From Lysobacter niastensis (GTDB taxonomy: Bacteria > Pseudomonadota > Gammaproteobacteria > Xanthomonadales > Xanthomonadaceae), in NCBI RefSeq assembly GCF_015453285.1, contig NZ_JADLZT010000013.1:40308-104307 (forward strand): a stretch of 64,000 bases of DNA, given 5' to 3'. Below, one piece after another: positions 9,870-20,783 of the stretch. Within the stretch, counting starts at the first letter, position 1. The number at the start of each line of letters is the position of its first letter. Position numbers and translations under genes: made by a program. Below the pieces are notes generated by a model. It did no database searches and was not told the origin of the DNA. It worked only from the letters and a program-made list of their open reading frames with translations.

Positions 9870-10262
9870 CTACTGCGGCGGCGCCGCCAGTTCGGTGGCG
9901 TTGAGATAACCGTCGCGGTTGCGGTCCTGGCGTCCGAATGTGGCGGCCAGTTTCTCGCGGTGTTCGACGAGGCTGATCGGCTGGCCGCGGCCGCCGGGCA
10001 ACTCGGCGCTGCTGAGGATGCCGTCGCCGTCAGTGTCCATGCGGGTGAAGGCGTAGCTCATCCAGTCCTGGTATTCGGCGAGCGAGACGCGGCCGTCGCG
10101 GTCGCCGTCCATGCGCGAGAGGTAATCGCCGGTGGCGTTCACCTGTGCCAGCGCCGGCATAGAAGCCGCGAGCACCAGCACCGCGAACAGGTTCGCGGTG
10201 CGCGGAGCGGAAAAGAAAAAGCCCGCGCGGGAGGGCGCGGGCCTTTCGTGATGCGGACGCAT
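9870..10262 (-). CDS. Secreted EF-hand calcium-binding protein
   Basis: 130 residues with three canonical EF-hand loops: 52-63 (D-x-D-x-D-G...E), 76-87 (DTDGDGILSSAE) and 113-124 (DRNRDGYLNATE). A hydrophobic segment NLFAVLVLAASMPALA at about 24-39 looks like a signal peptide, but it is preceded by an unusually long basic N-region. The DNA for that N-region contains the terminator of the upstream desaturase gene, so the true start is uncertain; no later ATG would keep the signal segment. The likely role is calcium binding in the periplasm. Confidence 0.75.
   Translation of the reverse strand: MRPHHERPAPSRAGFFFSAPRTANLFAVLVLAASMPALAQVNATGDYLSRMDGDRDGRVSLAEYQDWMSYAFTRMDTDGDGILSSAELPGGRGQPISLVEHREKLAATFGRQDRNRDGYLNATELAAPPQ
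10211..10242 (-). terminator. Rho-independent terminator of the desaturase gene
   Basis: On the minus strand, GCCCGCGC-CCTCCC-GCGCGGGC is followed by TTTTTCTTTT. It sits inside the 5' end of the annotated EF-hand frame. Confidence 0.8.
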
Positions 10263-10279
10263 CGTGCGGTAGCCCCGGA

Positions 10280-11467
10280 TCAGGCTGCCCGCGCCGGTGC
10301 CAGCGCGTAGCCCTTGAGGCGGGCCGAGAACGCCTGCAGCGCCTGGATGCCGCTGGCCTCGGCCTCGTTGCACCACGCCTGCAGTCGGGCCAGCGTGGCC
10401 TGCGCATCGTGCGAGCGGTCGTCCAGCACCTGCGCCAGGCGCGCGCGGAAGTCGGCCAGCGTGGCCATCTTCGGACGCTCGGCCACCCACGCCTGCAGCT
10501 TGGCGCGCTTGTCGTCGTCGAGCCAGCGGCCGCCGTCGGCCAGGCCGTGGCGCAGCTGACGCGGCAGCTTGAACTTGGCTTCGCGCAGCGCCGGCAGCGT
10601 GACGCTGCGGTAGTAATCGGTCATCGCCTGGAAGCGGATCGCGAGCAGCGCCTTCAGCGTCTCGCCGTCGGGCATGGCGATGTTCGGGCGCACGTCGAGC
10701 GTCGGCGCTACGCGCAGCACCTTGGCCAGGCCCACCTTTTCCAGGCCCTTGATCGCGAACCAGCCGATGTCGAACTCCCACTTGCGCAGGGCGAACTTGG
10801 CCGAGCTTGGGAAGGCGTGGTGGTTGTTGTGCAGCTCTTCGCCGCCGATCCAGAAGCCCCACGGAGTGAGGTTGGTCGCGGTGTCGGTGGTTTCGAAGTT
10901 GCGGTAGCCCCACCAGTGGCCGAGGCCGTTGACGACGCCGGCGGCCCAGAACGGGATCCACAGCATCTGGATTGCCCACACCGCAACGCCGGCGAAGCCG
11001 AACAGCGCGAAGCTGATCATCAGCATCAGCGTCGGTCCGAAGGTCGCGTGCGGGGTGTAGAGGTGGCGCTCGATCCAGTCGTCCGGGCAGCCCTTGCCGT
11101 ACTTCTCGATGTCCTCGCGCTCGCCACGGGCCGCGCGGTACAGCTCGACGCCGCGCCACATCACCGTGTCGATGCCCTTGAACATCGGGCTGTGCGGGTC
11201 TTCCTCGGTCTCGCACTTCGCATGGTGCTTGCGATGGATCGCCGCCCACTCCCTGGTGATCATGGAGGTGGTCAGCCAGCTCCAGAACCGGAAGAAGTGC
11301 GCGAGCACCGGATGGAAGTCGACCGCGCGATGCGCTTGCGAACGATGCAGGTACAGCGTGACCGAGAAGATGGTCAGCTGCGTCACCACCAGCAGGTAGA
11401 TCAGCAACTGGCCCCAGCTGGCCTGAATGAGGCCGCCGGCGAGGAAATCGAGCAGGGAAACGGGCAT
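10280..11467 (-). CDS. Membrane acyl-CoA/acyl-lipid desaturase (delta-9 type)
   Basis: 395 residues. Introduces a double bond into fatty acyl chains. The three histidine boxes are present: HRSQAHR, HRKHH and HNNHH, with hydrophobic segments between them (LLIYLLVVTQLTIFSVTLYL; LMLMISFALFGFAGVAVWAIQML). The C-terminal ~120 residues are soluble and Ala/Arg/Leu-rich, longer than the catalytic core needs. The ATG at 11467 follows GGAG at a good distance; the frame extends a further 20 codons without a ribosome site. A clear terminator follows. Role: membrane fluidity adjustment. Confidence 0.92.
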   Translation of the reverse strand: MPVSLLDFLAGGLIQASWGQLLIYLLVVTQLTIFSVTLYLHRSQAHRAVDFHPVLAHFFRFWSWLTTSMITREWAAIHRKHHAKCETEEDPHSPMFKGIDTVMWRGVELYRAARGEREDIEKYGKGCPDDWIERHLYTPHATFGPTLMLMISFALFGFAGVAVWAIQMLWIPFWAAGVVNGLGHWWGYRNFETTDTATNLTPWGFWIGGEELHNNHHAFPSSAKFALRKWEFDIGWFAIKGLEKVGLAKVLRVAPTLDVRPNIAMPDGETLKALLAIRFQAMTDYYRSVTLPALREAKFKLPRQLRHGLADGGRWLDDDKRAKLQAWVAERPKMATLADFRARLAQVLDDRSHDAQATLARLQAWCNEAEASGIQALQAFSARLKGYALAPARAA

Positions 11468-11623
11468 TGATGACTCCGGGGAACCGCAGGAGGACCGGCG
11501 AAAAGGCACGATCCCGCGCGTGATCATGCCACCTGGGTACCACCGTTCGCGCCGGTACGGCCGGGATTCGTGATGGGGTCGTTCATGCCCCGTCGCAAGG
11601 GCGTTAGGGTCCCGGGACGCCCG

Positions 11624-12466
11624 CTATTCAGTCGCGGCGCCGGCGATCTGCCTGCGCAGACGTGCCAGCGAAGGCTTGGCGAACGCCTTCACCGCTTCGC
11701 GTTCGGGGAGACTGAACGGGGAGTCGGCACCGCAGTGGTCCAGCAGCAGCGTGAGATCCTGCGCCTGGCCCAGCCGTTCGGTGGTGTGCTTGTCGAAACC
11801 GAAGGGACTGCCTTGCCCAGGGTCGAGACCGATCGCCTCCAGGCCGCGTCGCTGCTGCGATGCCCGGCGCGCCCGGCGGCGCCAGCGATGCCAGTCGTCG
11901 TCGTGGCCGGTGCTCACCGCGCGAGCCCTGGCCTGGTCCATCCGCAGGTCGCTGTCCGCCAGTGCGATGCGCAATGCCGAATCGGTCAGGCGCGACCAGG
12001 ACAGCGCGGGCACTGCCGCGCGCAACACCGCGATCAGCTCGCGACGCCGGCCCAGATCCGGGTCGGCATCCAGTTCGCTTTCGGTGCGCGCCGCGCGGGC
12101 GGCGAGGGCGGTCTGATGCACCTGCTTGATCAGCGTCCGCGTGTGCCCATCGAGTTTGCCCTCGAGCAGCCGCTCCAGCGTTTCGACCAGCGCATGGGCG
12201 TCACGAAGGTTCGACAGGCCGGTGTTGACCGTGCGCAGTTCGCGATCCAGCACGGCCATGCCCGGTCCGAGGATGCCGTCGCCCAGATGCAGCGCCGCGC
12301 GGGTGCGCCGCAGCGCCTTGCGCGCCTGGTGCACGCCCTCGTGCAGCGCTTCGCCATGGCAACCCAGGGCGGCGAGCGACGCGTCCAGTTCGCCCAGTGC
12401 GTACGCGCAAAGCGCCGTGCCCGGCGATGCCGTGGAGTCGGAGGCGCTGGCCTGGCGGGGTGGCAT
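11624..12466 (-). CDS. CHAD-domain protein
   Basis: About 280 residues from the ATG at 12466; an alternative ATG at 12514 would overlap the start codon of the divergent mutM gene. The CHAD helical domain is recognisable from VHQARKALRRTRAALHLG with its conserved His/Arg/Lys pattern, NLRDAHALVETLERL, and later Arg-rich helices (WRRRARRASQQRR). CHAD domains bind polyphosphate through these basic residues. No CYTH partner domain is attached. A stand-alone role at polyphosphate granules is plausible but not shown. Confidence 0.82.
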   Translation of the reverse strand: MPPRQASASDSTASPGTALCAYALGELDASLAALGCHGEALHEGVHQARKALRRTRAALHLGDGILGPGMAVLDRELRTVNTGLSNLRDAHALVETLERLLEGKLDGHTRTLIKQVHQTALAARAARTESELDADPDLGRRRELIAVLRAAVPALSWSRLTDSALRIALADSDLRMDQARARAVSTGHDDDWHRWRRRARRASQQRRGLEAIGLDPGQGSPFGFDKHTTERLGQAQDLTLLLDHCGADSPFSLPEREAVKAFAKPSLARLRRQIAGAATE

Positions 12467-12512
12467 GGGCACCGGCGGAGCGAGTGACTGCTGCCGATAG
12501 TACGCTGACGCC

Positions 12513-13325
12513 ATGCCCGAACTGCCCGAAGTCGAAACCACCCGTCGCGGTCTCGCGCCGCACGTCGAAGGCCACATCGTCACCGCGGCCACCCTGCGCC
12601 GGCCCGACCTGCGCTGGCCGATCGCCGAGGAAATCCAGCGCGTGCTGCCCGGCCAGCGCATCGACGCCGTGCGCCGCCGGGCCAAGTACCTGCTGCTGGA
12701 CACCCAGGCGGGCAGCGCACTGCTGCACCTGGGCATGTCGGGCAGCCTGCGCGTCGTGCCGGCGGACACGCTGGTGCGGGCGCACGACCATGTCGACCTC
12801 GTCCTCGACACGGGCCGTCTGCTGCGCTTCAACGATCCACGACGATTCGGCTGCCTGCTCTGGCAGCCGCCGGGCGAGGTGCATGAACTGCTCGCCGGGC
12901 TCGGGCCGGAGCCGCTGTCGGACGAGTTCGACGGCGACTACCTGTACCGGCTGAGCCGCGGACGCAGCGCGCCGGTAAAGACCTTCCTGATGGACCAGCG
13001 CGTGGTGGTCGGCGTCGGCAACATCTACGTCGCCGAAGCGCTGTTCGAGGCCGGCGTGTCGCCCTTGCGCGCCGCCGGCAAGGTGTCGCGGGAACGCTAC
13101 GTGGCGCTGGCCGAGGCGATCTGCCGCATCCTCGGTCACGCCATTACGCGCGGTGGCACGACGCTGCGCGACTTCATCAGCCCGGACGGGTCTCCCGGCT
13201 ATTTCGAGCAGGAACTGTCCGCCTACGGCCGCGGAGGCGAGCCCTGCCCGCGCTGCGGGCGGCCGCTCAGGCAGGCGGCGATCGGCCAGCGGACCACCGT
13301 GTGGTGCGGCCACTGCCAGCGTTGA
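12513..13325 (+). CDS. mutM: Formamidopyrimidine-DNA glycosylase
   Basis: Removes 8-oxoguanine and FaPy lesions in base excision repair. 270 residues. The catalytic N-terminal proline and glutamate are in [14 protein letters not shown]; the H2TH region includes [14 protein letters not shown], and the C-terminal zinc finger CPRCG-x16-CGHCQ is complete. There is very little 5' leader, with GATAGT at 12495-12500 as a possible -10, and the start is nearly back-to-back with the CHAD gene. Confidence 0.97.
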   Translation: MPELPEVETTRRGLAPHVEGHIVTAATLRRPDLRWPIAEEIQRVLPGQRIDAVRRRAKYLLLDTQAGSALLHLGMSGSLRVVPADTLVRAHDHVDLVLDTGRLLRFNDPRRFGCLLWQPPGEVHELLAGLGPEPLSDEFDGDYLYRLSRGRSAPVKTFLMDQRVVVGVGNIYVAEALFEAGVSPLRAAGKVSRERYVALAEAICRILGHAITRGGTTLRDFISPDGSPGYFEQELSAYGRGGEPCPRCGRPLRQAAIGQRTTVWCGHCQR

Positions 13326-13425
13326 GGCGCGAGGTGCACCCGTCGTAGCAAGTACCGGGCCACTGCATTCACGCGTCACCCGCTTGGGGAGGCGTTATAG
13401 TCGGGCCATAACCAGTGGGGGAGTC

Positions 13426-13989
13426 ATGGCTGATACCGCCGACATCACGCTACTGCTGGATGCAGCACGTGAAGGTGACCGCGGCGCATTGGATCGCGTC
13501 CTGTCCACGCTTTATCAGGAACTGCACACGATGGCGCGACGCCAGCTCGCCGGCCAGCACGGCCAGACGCTGGATGCGACCGCCCTCGTGCATGAGGCCT
13601 ACCTCAAGCTCGTCGGCCGCCGCGAGGCGCAGTTCGACGACCGCGCGCATTTCTTCGCCTACGCCGCCTCGGCGATGCGCAGCGTCGTCGTCGACTACGC
13701 ACGCCAGCGCCTGGCGCAGAAACGCGGCGGCGACCTGCACCGCGTCACCGAACTCCCCGACGACGTCGAAGGCGGCCTGCGCCTGGACGAGGAAACGCTG
13801 GGCCTGGACACCGCGCTGACCAAGCTGGCCGGTGTCGATCCGCGCCTGGCGCAGGTGGTCGAGCTGCGCTACTTCGCCGGCCTGTCGGAACTGGAAATCG
13901 CCGCGCTGCTGCAACGCTCCGAACGCAGCATCCGCCGCGACTGGCAAAAGGCCCGCCTGTACCTGCTGGCCTCGCTGAAAGACGCCTGA
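13426..13989 (+). CDS. ECF-family sigma factor (ECF43-like) paired with a Ser/Thr kinase
   Basis: 187 residues, sigma-2 region at about 10-95 and sigma-4 at about 125-185 (VELRYFAGLSELEIAALLQRSERSIRRDWQKARLYL). Region 2.2 reads DATALVHEAY, with Thr52 at a position where most ECF factors carry an acidic residue (DAEDLVQE). In ECF43 members, for example EcfP of Vibrio parahaemolyticus and EcfK of Xanthomonas citri, a partner Ser/Thr kinase activates the sigma factor by phosphorylating a threonine in this region. Such a kinase is encoded 100 bp downstream. The ATG has a GGGGGAG site. Target genes are not evident here. Confidence 0.88.
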   Translation: MADTADITLLLDAAREGDRGALDRVLSTLYQELHTMARRQLAGQHGQTLDATALVHEAYLKLVGRREAQFDDRAHFFAYAASAMRSVVVDYARQRLAQKRGGDLHRVTELPDDVEGGLRLDEETLGLDTALTKLAGVDPRLAQVVELRYFAGLSELEIAALLQRSERSIRRDWQKARLYLLASLKDA

Positions 13990-14089
13990 GACCGTGATGT
14001 CCTCCCGCGCTCACCGGTCGGGCTCGGGACTGGCTCCTCGCGGGGCCCGGCGGCGTCCCTCGCTCAGCGTTGCGTTGAGCTGATCCGAC

Positions 14090-16912
<2,823 letters not shown>

Positions 16913-17311
16913 CCGAGAAAAGGCTCCCATCTACGGCAGCAAGATCGGCAAGCAGCCGGTCCCGCAGGCGTCAAAGGGGACGCATGGGCCTCCGGGCGGC
17001 ACCGTCGGGTGTTCGAGCTTCGCGCGTGGAGTCGCGAGCTCCATCGCCGAGGCTGGTTTGCCCGGCGTTGCAGCAATGGAGCTCCGGTCGTGGAGCAGAT
17101 TGCTCCGACGTCGAAGCAAAAAGTCACAAGATCGGAGCTCTGTTGCCTCGGCGTTGGTGAAGATTTCACCATCCACGGAGCAAAAAGCCCGGCGGATGGA
17201 GCACCGGTGCTCCACGCGTCGGGTTCTAACAGCCAACGCGCCATGAGCGGTTGCCGTCGCGGGCCGTTGTAGCGGGCCTTCCCTCTACAAGGCGCTCGCC
17301 CCGGCAGTCCC
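16913..17311. other. Non-coding region with a cluster of short palindromes
   Basis: No convincing gene. Both strands have open frames here, but their codon content is unlike the neighbours. Between 17027 and 17214 there are at least six inverted repeats, most built on GGAGC/GCTCC: 17027-17043, 17078-17085, 17092-17106, 17135-17140, 17156-17170 and the 18-bp perfect palindrome TGGAGCACCGGTGCTCCA at 17197-17214. Confidence 0.7.
17027..17214. repeat. Array of short inverted repeats (GGAGC...GCTCC)
   Basis: Arms of 4-9 bases with loops of 0-7 bases. Two members share an identical central GAT: GGAGCA-GAT-TGCTCC and GGTGAA-GAT-TTCACC. Related strings such as GCAAAAAG and CCTCGGCGTTG/GAGGCTGG recur between the palindromes, suggesting decayed copies of a longer unit. 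Confidence 0.7.
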
Positions 17312-17932
17312 CTACAGCGGCAGCGGCGGCTGCAGCGGCTGGATCTCGCCTTCGCCGCGCATGACCTTCTTGTACTCGGCGCGCGACACGGAGATGTAGC
17401 GGTCGTTGCCGCCGATCTCGACCTGAGGACCTTCCTTCACCGCGCGGCCCTGTTCGTCGACGCGCACCACCATCGTCGCCTTCTTGCCGGTGTGGCAGAT
17501 CGTCTTGATCTCGCTCATCTCGTCGGCCCAGGCCAGCAGGTACTGACTGCCTTCGAACAGTTCGCCGCGGAAGTCGGTGCGCAGGCCGTAGCAGAGCACC
17601 GGGATGCGCATCGCATCGACGACCTCGCTCAGCTGCCAGACCTGCGCCTTGCTCAGGAACTGCGCCTCGTCGACCAGCACGCAGTGCAGCGCACCGTGCG
17701 CGGCGATGTCGCGGCGGACGATGCCCTCCAGGTCGTCGCCGCGCTCGAAGGCGATGGCGTCGGCGCGCAGGCCGATGCGCGAGGCCACGACGCCCGCACC
17801 GGCGCGGTCGTCCAGGCGCGGCGTCAGGATCGCCACGCGCATGCCGCGCTCGCGGTAGTTGTGCGCCGACTGCAGCAGCGTGGTGGTCTTTCCGGCGTTC
17901 ATCGCCGAGTAGTAGAAGTAGAGCTTGGCCAT
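17312..17932 (-). CDS. tdk: Thymidine kinase
   Basis: Phosphorylates thymidine in pyrimidine salvage. 206 residues, the normal size for the type II (TK1-like) family. It contains [15 protein letters not shown] (P-loop), LVDEAQFL (Walker B with catalytic Glu) and the lasso region [15 protein letters not shown]. coli Tdk has ICFCG and VCRKH here, supplying zinc cysteines; this protein has ICHTG and VSRAE, so three of the expected cysteines are absent and the structural zinc site is probably lost or altered. The ATG at 17932 begins the conserved [14 protein letters not shown] start; eight upstream codons are rejected. Confidence 0.95.
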   Translation of the reverse strand: MAKLYFYYSAMNAGKTTTLLQSAHNYRERGMRVAILTPRLDDRAGAGVVASRIGLRADAIAFERGDDLEGIVRRDIAAHGALHCVLVDEAQFLSKAQVWQLSEVVDAMRIPVLCYGLRTDFRGELFEGSQYLLAWADEMSEIKTICHTGKKATMVVRVDEQGRAVKEGPQVEIGGNDRYISVSRAEYKKVMRGEGEIQPLQPPLPL

Positions 17933-18028
17933 GCGCGCATTGTAACGGCCCGCCACGCACGAGCCGATGCGGCCTTCGCCCGGCGGATGCGTCCGCGGCC
18001 TGCGCCGCGAACACTTCCTCGGCTGCGA

Positions 18029-18790
18029 CTACTCCTTGCGGATGGGCTTGACCGGTCCCACCTCGACCGTGCCGAGGCCGTCGAGCAGCTCGTCCTGCTC
18101 CTTCCAGTAATCGTCGAACTTCAGCCCACCCGTCATGCCATACAGCTGGTTGGGGTCGACTGCCTCGGCCGCCAGGTAGGCACCCGCGTTGGCGCCGGCG
18201 TCCGCGACGAACGTGCCGTTTACCGGCGCGCCCGCGATCTCCATCATCTGGTTGCGATAGCCCAGGCGGCTGCCGGTCATCCCGCGCGCGAAGGAGCGCA
18301 TGAAACGCTCCGCGCGCGGCTTGGCCGATTCGTCGCCATAGCGCGCGTAGTAGCCGAGGCCTTCCGCTTGCGCCTTTCGCTGCTCTTCGGCGGCCATCTG
18401 CGACCACATCTTCTCGCGGATCAGCAGCAGTTTCCGGCTGCCGCGCTCGGCGGCCAGGTCCGCCCAGATATAAGCCTGCACGCGATCGACCGGAACGCCC
18501 GCGCCGTGCCAGTACATCAGGCTGAGATAGTGCTGCGAGTACTTGTCCGCGTACTGCGCCGCCTCCCTGAAATGATCGGCCGCCGCGGTGTAACTGCCGC
18601 GCTGGTAGGACTTCAGTCCGAAGACGCGAGCGAGTTCGTTCGGCTTGTCCTTGGCCGCCATGGCAGCCGCATCCAGCTCCAGGAACGTTTTGTCCGTCAG
18701 CTGGGGCGCATCTGCTTTCCCGGCATGGGCACCTGCGGCGCCAGCCACGATCATCAGCGCCAAAGCGAGCGTCTTCCTGTGGATCATCAT
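18029..18790 (-). CDS. Secreted Sel1-like repeat protein, paralogue 1
   Basis: 253 residues with a signal peptide ending GAAGAHA. The body carries Sel1/TPR-like helices: LARVFGLKSYQRGSYTAAADHFREAAQYADKYSQHYLSLMYWHG and the conserved AYIWADLAAERGS. It ends with a shared family tail (MTGSRLGYRNQ). It belongs to a group of three related genes (with 18831-19598 and 20784-21551) having similar lengths and motifs. AAGGAGA precedes tandem ATGs. Function is unknown; Sel1 repeats usually mediate protein contacts in the envelope. Confidence 0.85.
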   Translation of the reverse strand: MMIHRKTLALALMIVAGAAGAHAGKADAPQLTDKTFLELDAAAMAAKDKPNELARVFGLKSYQRGSYTAAADHFREAAQYADKYSQHYLSLMYWHGAGVPVDRVQAYIWADLAAERGSRKLLLIREKMWSQMAAEEQRKAQAEGLGYYARYGDESAKPRAERFMRSFARGMTGSRLGYRNQMMEIAGAPVNGTFVADAGANAGAYLAAEAVDPNQLYGMTGGLKFDDYWKEQDELLDGLGTVEVGPVKPIRKE

Positions 18791-18830
18791 TGCCGTCTCC
18801 TTGTGCAAAGGTGTTCCTGCGGATGCGGGT

Positions 18831-19598
18831 CTACTTGCCCTGGTCGCCCGTGGTGGCGGGAGCTTCCACCTTCTTGACCTCGCCCACGTCGACGCGGCCG
18901 GCGCCGACCTGCTTCAGCAGCGCCTTCAGGCTGACGTCCTCGGCCTTCCAGTAGGCACCGGGGCGGGTGCGGCTGTCGGCGTAGAACTCGGTGCCGGTGC
19001 TCTTGACCGGCCCGAAGCTCGACGTGCCGCCGCCGGCCCACAGGTCCGGGCGTCCGGCCGACACGTCCAGCTTGGAGGTCAGCAGGCCGACGCGGGTGCC
19101 GGTCTGGGTGCGCATGAAGCGGCGGATCGCGGCGTCGTTGCGGGGTTGTGCGGCGGCGTCGCCGTACTTGGCGTAGTAGCCCGGCCCGATCTCCAGCGCT
19201 CGGCGCCGCTGCTGTTCGGTGAGCTCGCCCCAGATGCGCTCGCGCATCTCCAGCATGTCGTGGTTGTTGGCGCGCTCTGCGGCCAGGTCGGCCCAGACGT
19301 AGGCGACGGCCGGATCGCGCTCGACGCCTTCGCCATTCCAGTACATCAGCGTGAGGAAGTGCTGCGACAGCTTGTCGCCGTAGGATGCGGCGCGTTCGAA
19401 GTACGCACGCGCCTCGTCCATGCGGCCGTTGTCGAAGTTCCAGATGCCATGCCAGCGGGCGAGTTCGTTCGGATGACCCGACGCCTGCAGCAGCGAGGTC
19501 TGGTAGAGATCGAGATTGATCGCCCGCTCGTCGGCCTGTGCGGGAAGGCATAGCGCCAACGCGAGCGGAACCAAATAGGTCTTCCGGTGCTTACCCAT
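18831..19598 (-). CDS. Secreted Sel1-like repeat protein, paralogue 2
   Basis: 255 residues, signal peptide ending CLPAQA. Shows the same core as its neighbours: PNELARWHGIWNFDNGRMDEARAYFERAASYGDKLSQHFLTLMYWNGEGV and AYVWADLAAER. The later YYAKYGD motif is retained, but the family tail has diverged (MRTQTGTRVGLLTSK replaces MTGSRLGYRNQ), so it is the most divergent of the three. An AAGGAGC ribosome site precedes the ATG. It lies 40 bp upstream of paralogue 1 on the same strand, so co-transcription is likely. Function is unknown. Confidence 0.85.
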   Translation of the reverse strand: MGKHRKTYLVPLALALCLPAQADERAINLDLYQTSLLQASGHPNELARWHGIWNFDNGRMDEARAYFERAASYGDKLSQHFLTLMYWNGEGVERDPAVAYVWADLAAERANNHDMLEMRERIWGELTEQQRRRALEIGPGYYAKYGDAAAQPRNDAAIRRFMRTQTGTRVGLLTSKLDVSAGRPDLWAGGGTSSFGPVKSTGTEFYADSRTRPGAYWKAEDVSLKALLKQVGAGRVDVGEVKKVEAPATTGDQGK

Positions 19599-19709
19599 GA
19601 CGTGCTCCTTGCATGTGGAAGGGTAGTTCCTGCGCGACCAACCATCGCCCGTGGGCGACGGCGCCGACCTTACGCCTGCCTGCGATCGCGGGCAAACGCG
19701 GTGCCCCTG

Positions 19710-19784
19710 CTCTACGACGGTGTGCTCTACAGCGGCGTGCTCTACAGCGGCGTGCTCTACAGCGGCGTGTTCAACGGCGGCGTG
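19710..19784. repeat. Five-unit 15-bp tandem repeat
   Basis: Units at 19710, 19725, 19740, 19755 and 19770. The three central units are identical (CTCTACAGCGGCGTG); the outer two are degenerate. The last unit runs into the stop codon and end of the methylglyoxal synthase gene. The unit is a multiple of three and open on the plus strand, but no gene is supported there. Confidence 0.9.
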
Positions 19785-20646
19785 CGCGGGCGACGGCGGC
19801 CGTGGCCCAGCGCTGCGCCACGGCCGGCGACGTCATGCATACCGCATCGTCGGTGACGGTGGTGACGGCGCGTTCGAGCAGCTGGATGTCGGCCTCGTGC
19901 TGGCGGGCGACGTGCGGGTCCTCGAAGAAGATCGCGCGCTGGCAGCGGCGTTCCAGCACCAGGTCGGCGATCTGCGCGTCGCCGCCCATCGGGCCGCTTT
20001 CGTAACGGTGCGCCCAGGCCTGGTCCTGCGGCCAGCCGCGGCTCCAGGCGAGCTCGTTGAGGCGCTGTCCGGTGGTGCCGGTGGCCACGCGCCGGGCGAA
20101 GCGCGACAGCAGGTCGAAGTGTTCGGCTGCGTACGCCAGCATCTGCGGTTTCATCGCGTCGTGGGCGATCAGCGCCAGCGTCTGCGACTCGAACGCATGC
20201 AGGCGGTCGGCGGCGGGATCGGGCGCGAGGCCGGCATCGACCCGCGTCATTTCGATCCAGTCGCACGCCGACGCCACGGTCGCCAGGAAGGGCTTGCCAT
20301 GGATCACGCACTGGCGCTTCAGCGCGACCGCTTCGGGAAAGGTCGAGGAAGGATCGACCGGGTCGATCAGGTAGATCGCGCCGTCGAGCGTGCGTTCCGG
20401 TTCGCCGAGGCCGACCACCTCGGCGACCAGCTTCATCAGTCCGCCTTCGCGGCCGTAGGGATAGCGCCGCAAGCCAGCGTGGTCCGCCAGCAGGCCCGAT
20501 GCGGCGATCGCATCGAATGTGCGACCGACCGTATGCAGGTGCAGGCCGAGCTCGCGGATGCCGCCCTCGCAGGCGCGCAGCCAGCGGAACAGGGCGGCGT
20601 CTTCACCGAAGTGGTGCAGGCGATTGGCGGCCAACCCCAGGCGCAT
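19771..20646 (-). CDS. mgsA: Double-domain methylglyoxal synthase
   Basis: Converts dihydroxyacetone phosphate to methylglyoxal and phosphate. At 291 residues it is about twice the ~150-residue family length. The C-terminal half (about 155-285) keeps the full site: AHDAMK with His162/Asp163, ATGTTG (188-193), SGPMGGD with Asp223, and QHEAD with His250/Asp253. The N-terminal half (1-135) follows the same fold order (LGLAANRLHH, HTVGRTFDA, YGREGGLMK, YLIDPVDP, KPFLATVASACDWI) but lacks the catalytic acids. It appears to be an internal duplication with a degenerate first copy. Its neighbours are Sel1-like genes; the link is unknown. Confidence 0.85.
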   Translation of the reverse strand: MRLGLAANRLHHFGEDAALFRWLRACEGGIRELGLHLHTVGRTFDAIAASGLLADHAGLRRYPYGREGGLMKLVAEVVGLGEPERTLDGAIYLIDPVDPSSTFPEAVALKRQCVIHGKPFLATVASACDWIEMTRVDAGLAPDPAADRLHAFESQTLALIAHDAMKPQMLAYAAEHFDLLSRFARRVATGTTGQRLNELAWSRGWPQDQAWAHRYESGPMGGDAQIADLVLERRCQRAIFFEDPHVARQHEADIQLLERAVTTVTDDAVCMTSPAVAQRWATAAVARARRR

Positions 20647-20713
20647 GGCATTCCCCAGTTGAGTCGATCAGCCGCCAGTGTACGGAGTGCGTTGCGCCGA
20701 TTGGATGCGCACG

Positions 20714-20744
20714 AAAAAGCCGCGGGGAGGATTCCCCCCGCGGC
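20714..20744 (-). terminator. Rho-independent terminator of Sel1-like paralogue 3
   Basis: On the minus strand the stem GCCGCGGGG / CCCCGCGGC is followed by TTTTTCG. It lies 40 bp after the stop of the upstream gene and before mgsA. Confidence 0.8.
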
Positions 20745-20783
20745 CACCACCAGCCGGGTCCGGGGTAAGACGGCCGGGGCGAG

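Noticed and set aside
10280..11543. Longer desaturase and fused EF-hand frames on the minus strand
   Set aside because: The 557-residue frame spanning both genes is out of frame with the desaturase; the terminator and separate signal segment indicate two genes.
16931..17272. Overlapping open frames of 87-111 residues on both strands
   Set aside because: No ribosome sites or homologous features, and they coincide with a palindrome cluster that accounts for the symmetrical open frames.
19587..20005. Plus-strand open frames crossing the 15-bp repeat (LYSGV repeats)
   Set aside because: The repeat is open in several frames because its length is a multiple of three; there is no ribosome site, and mgsA on the opposite strand is convincing.
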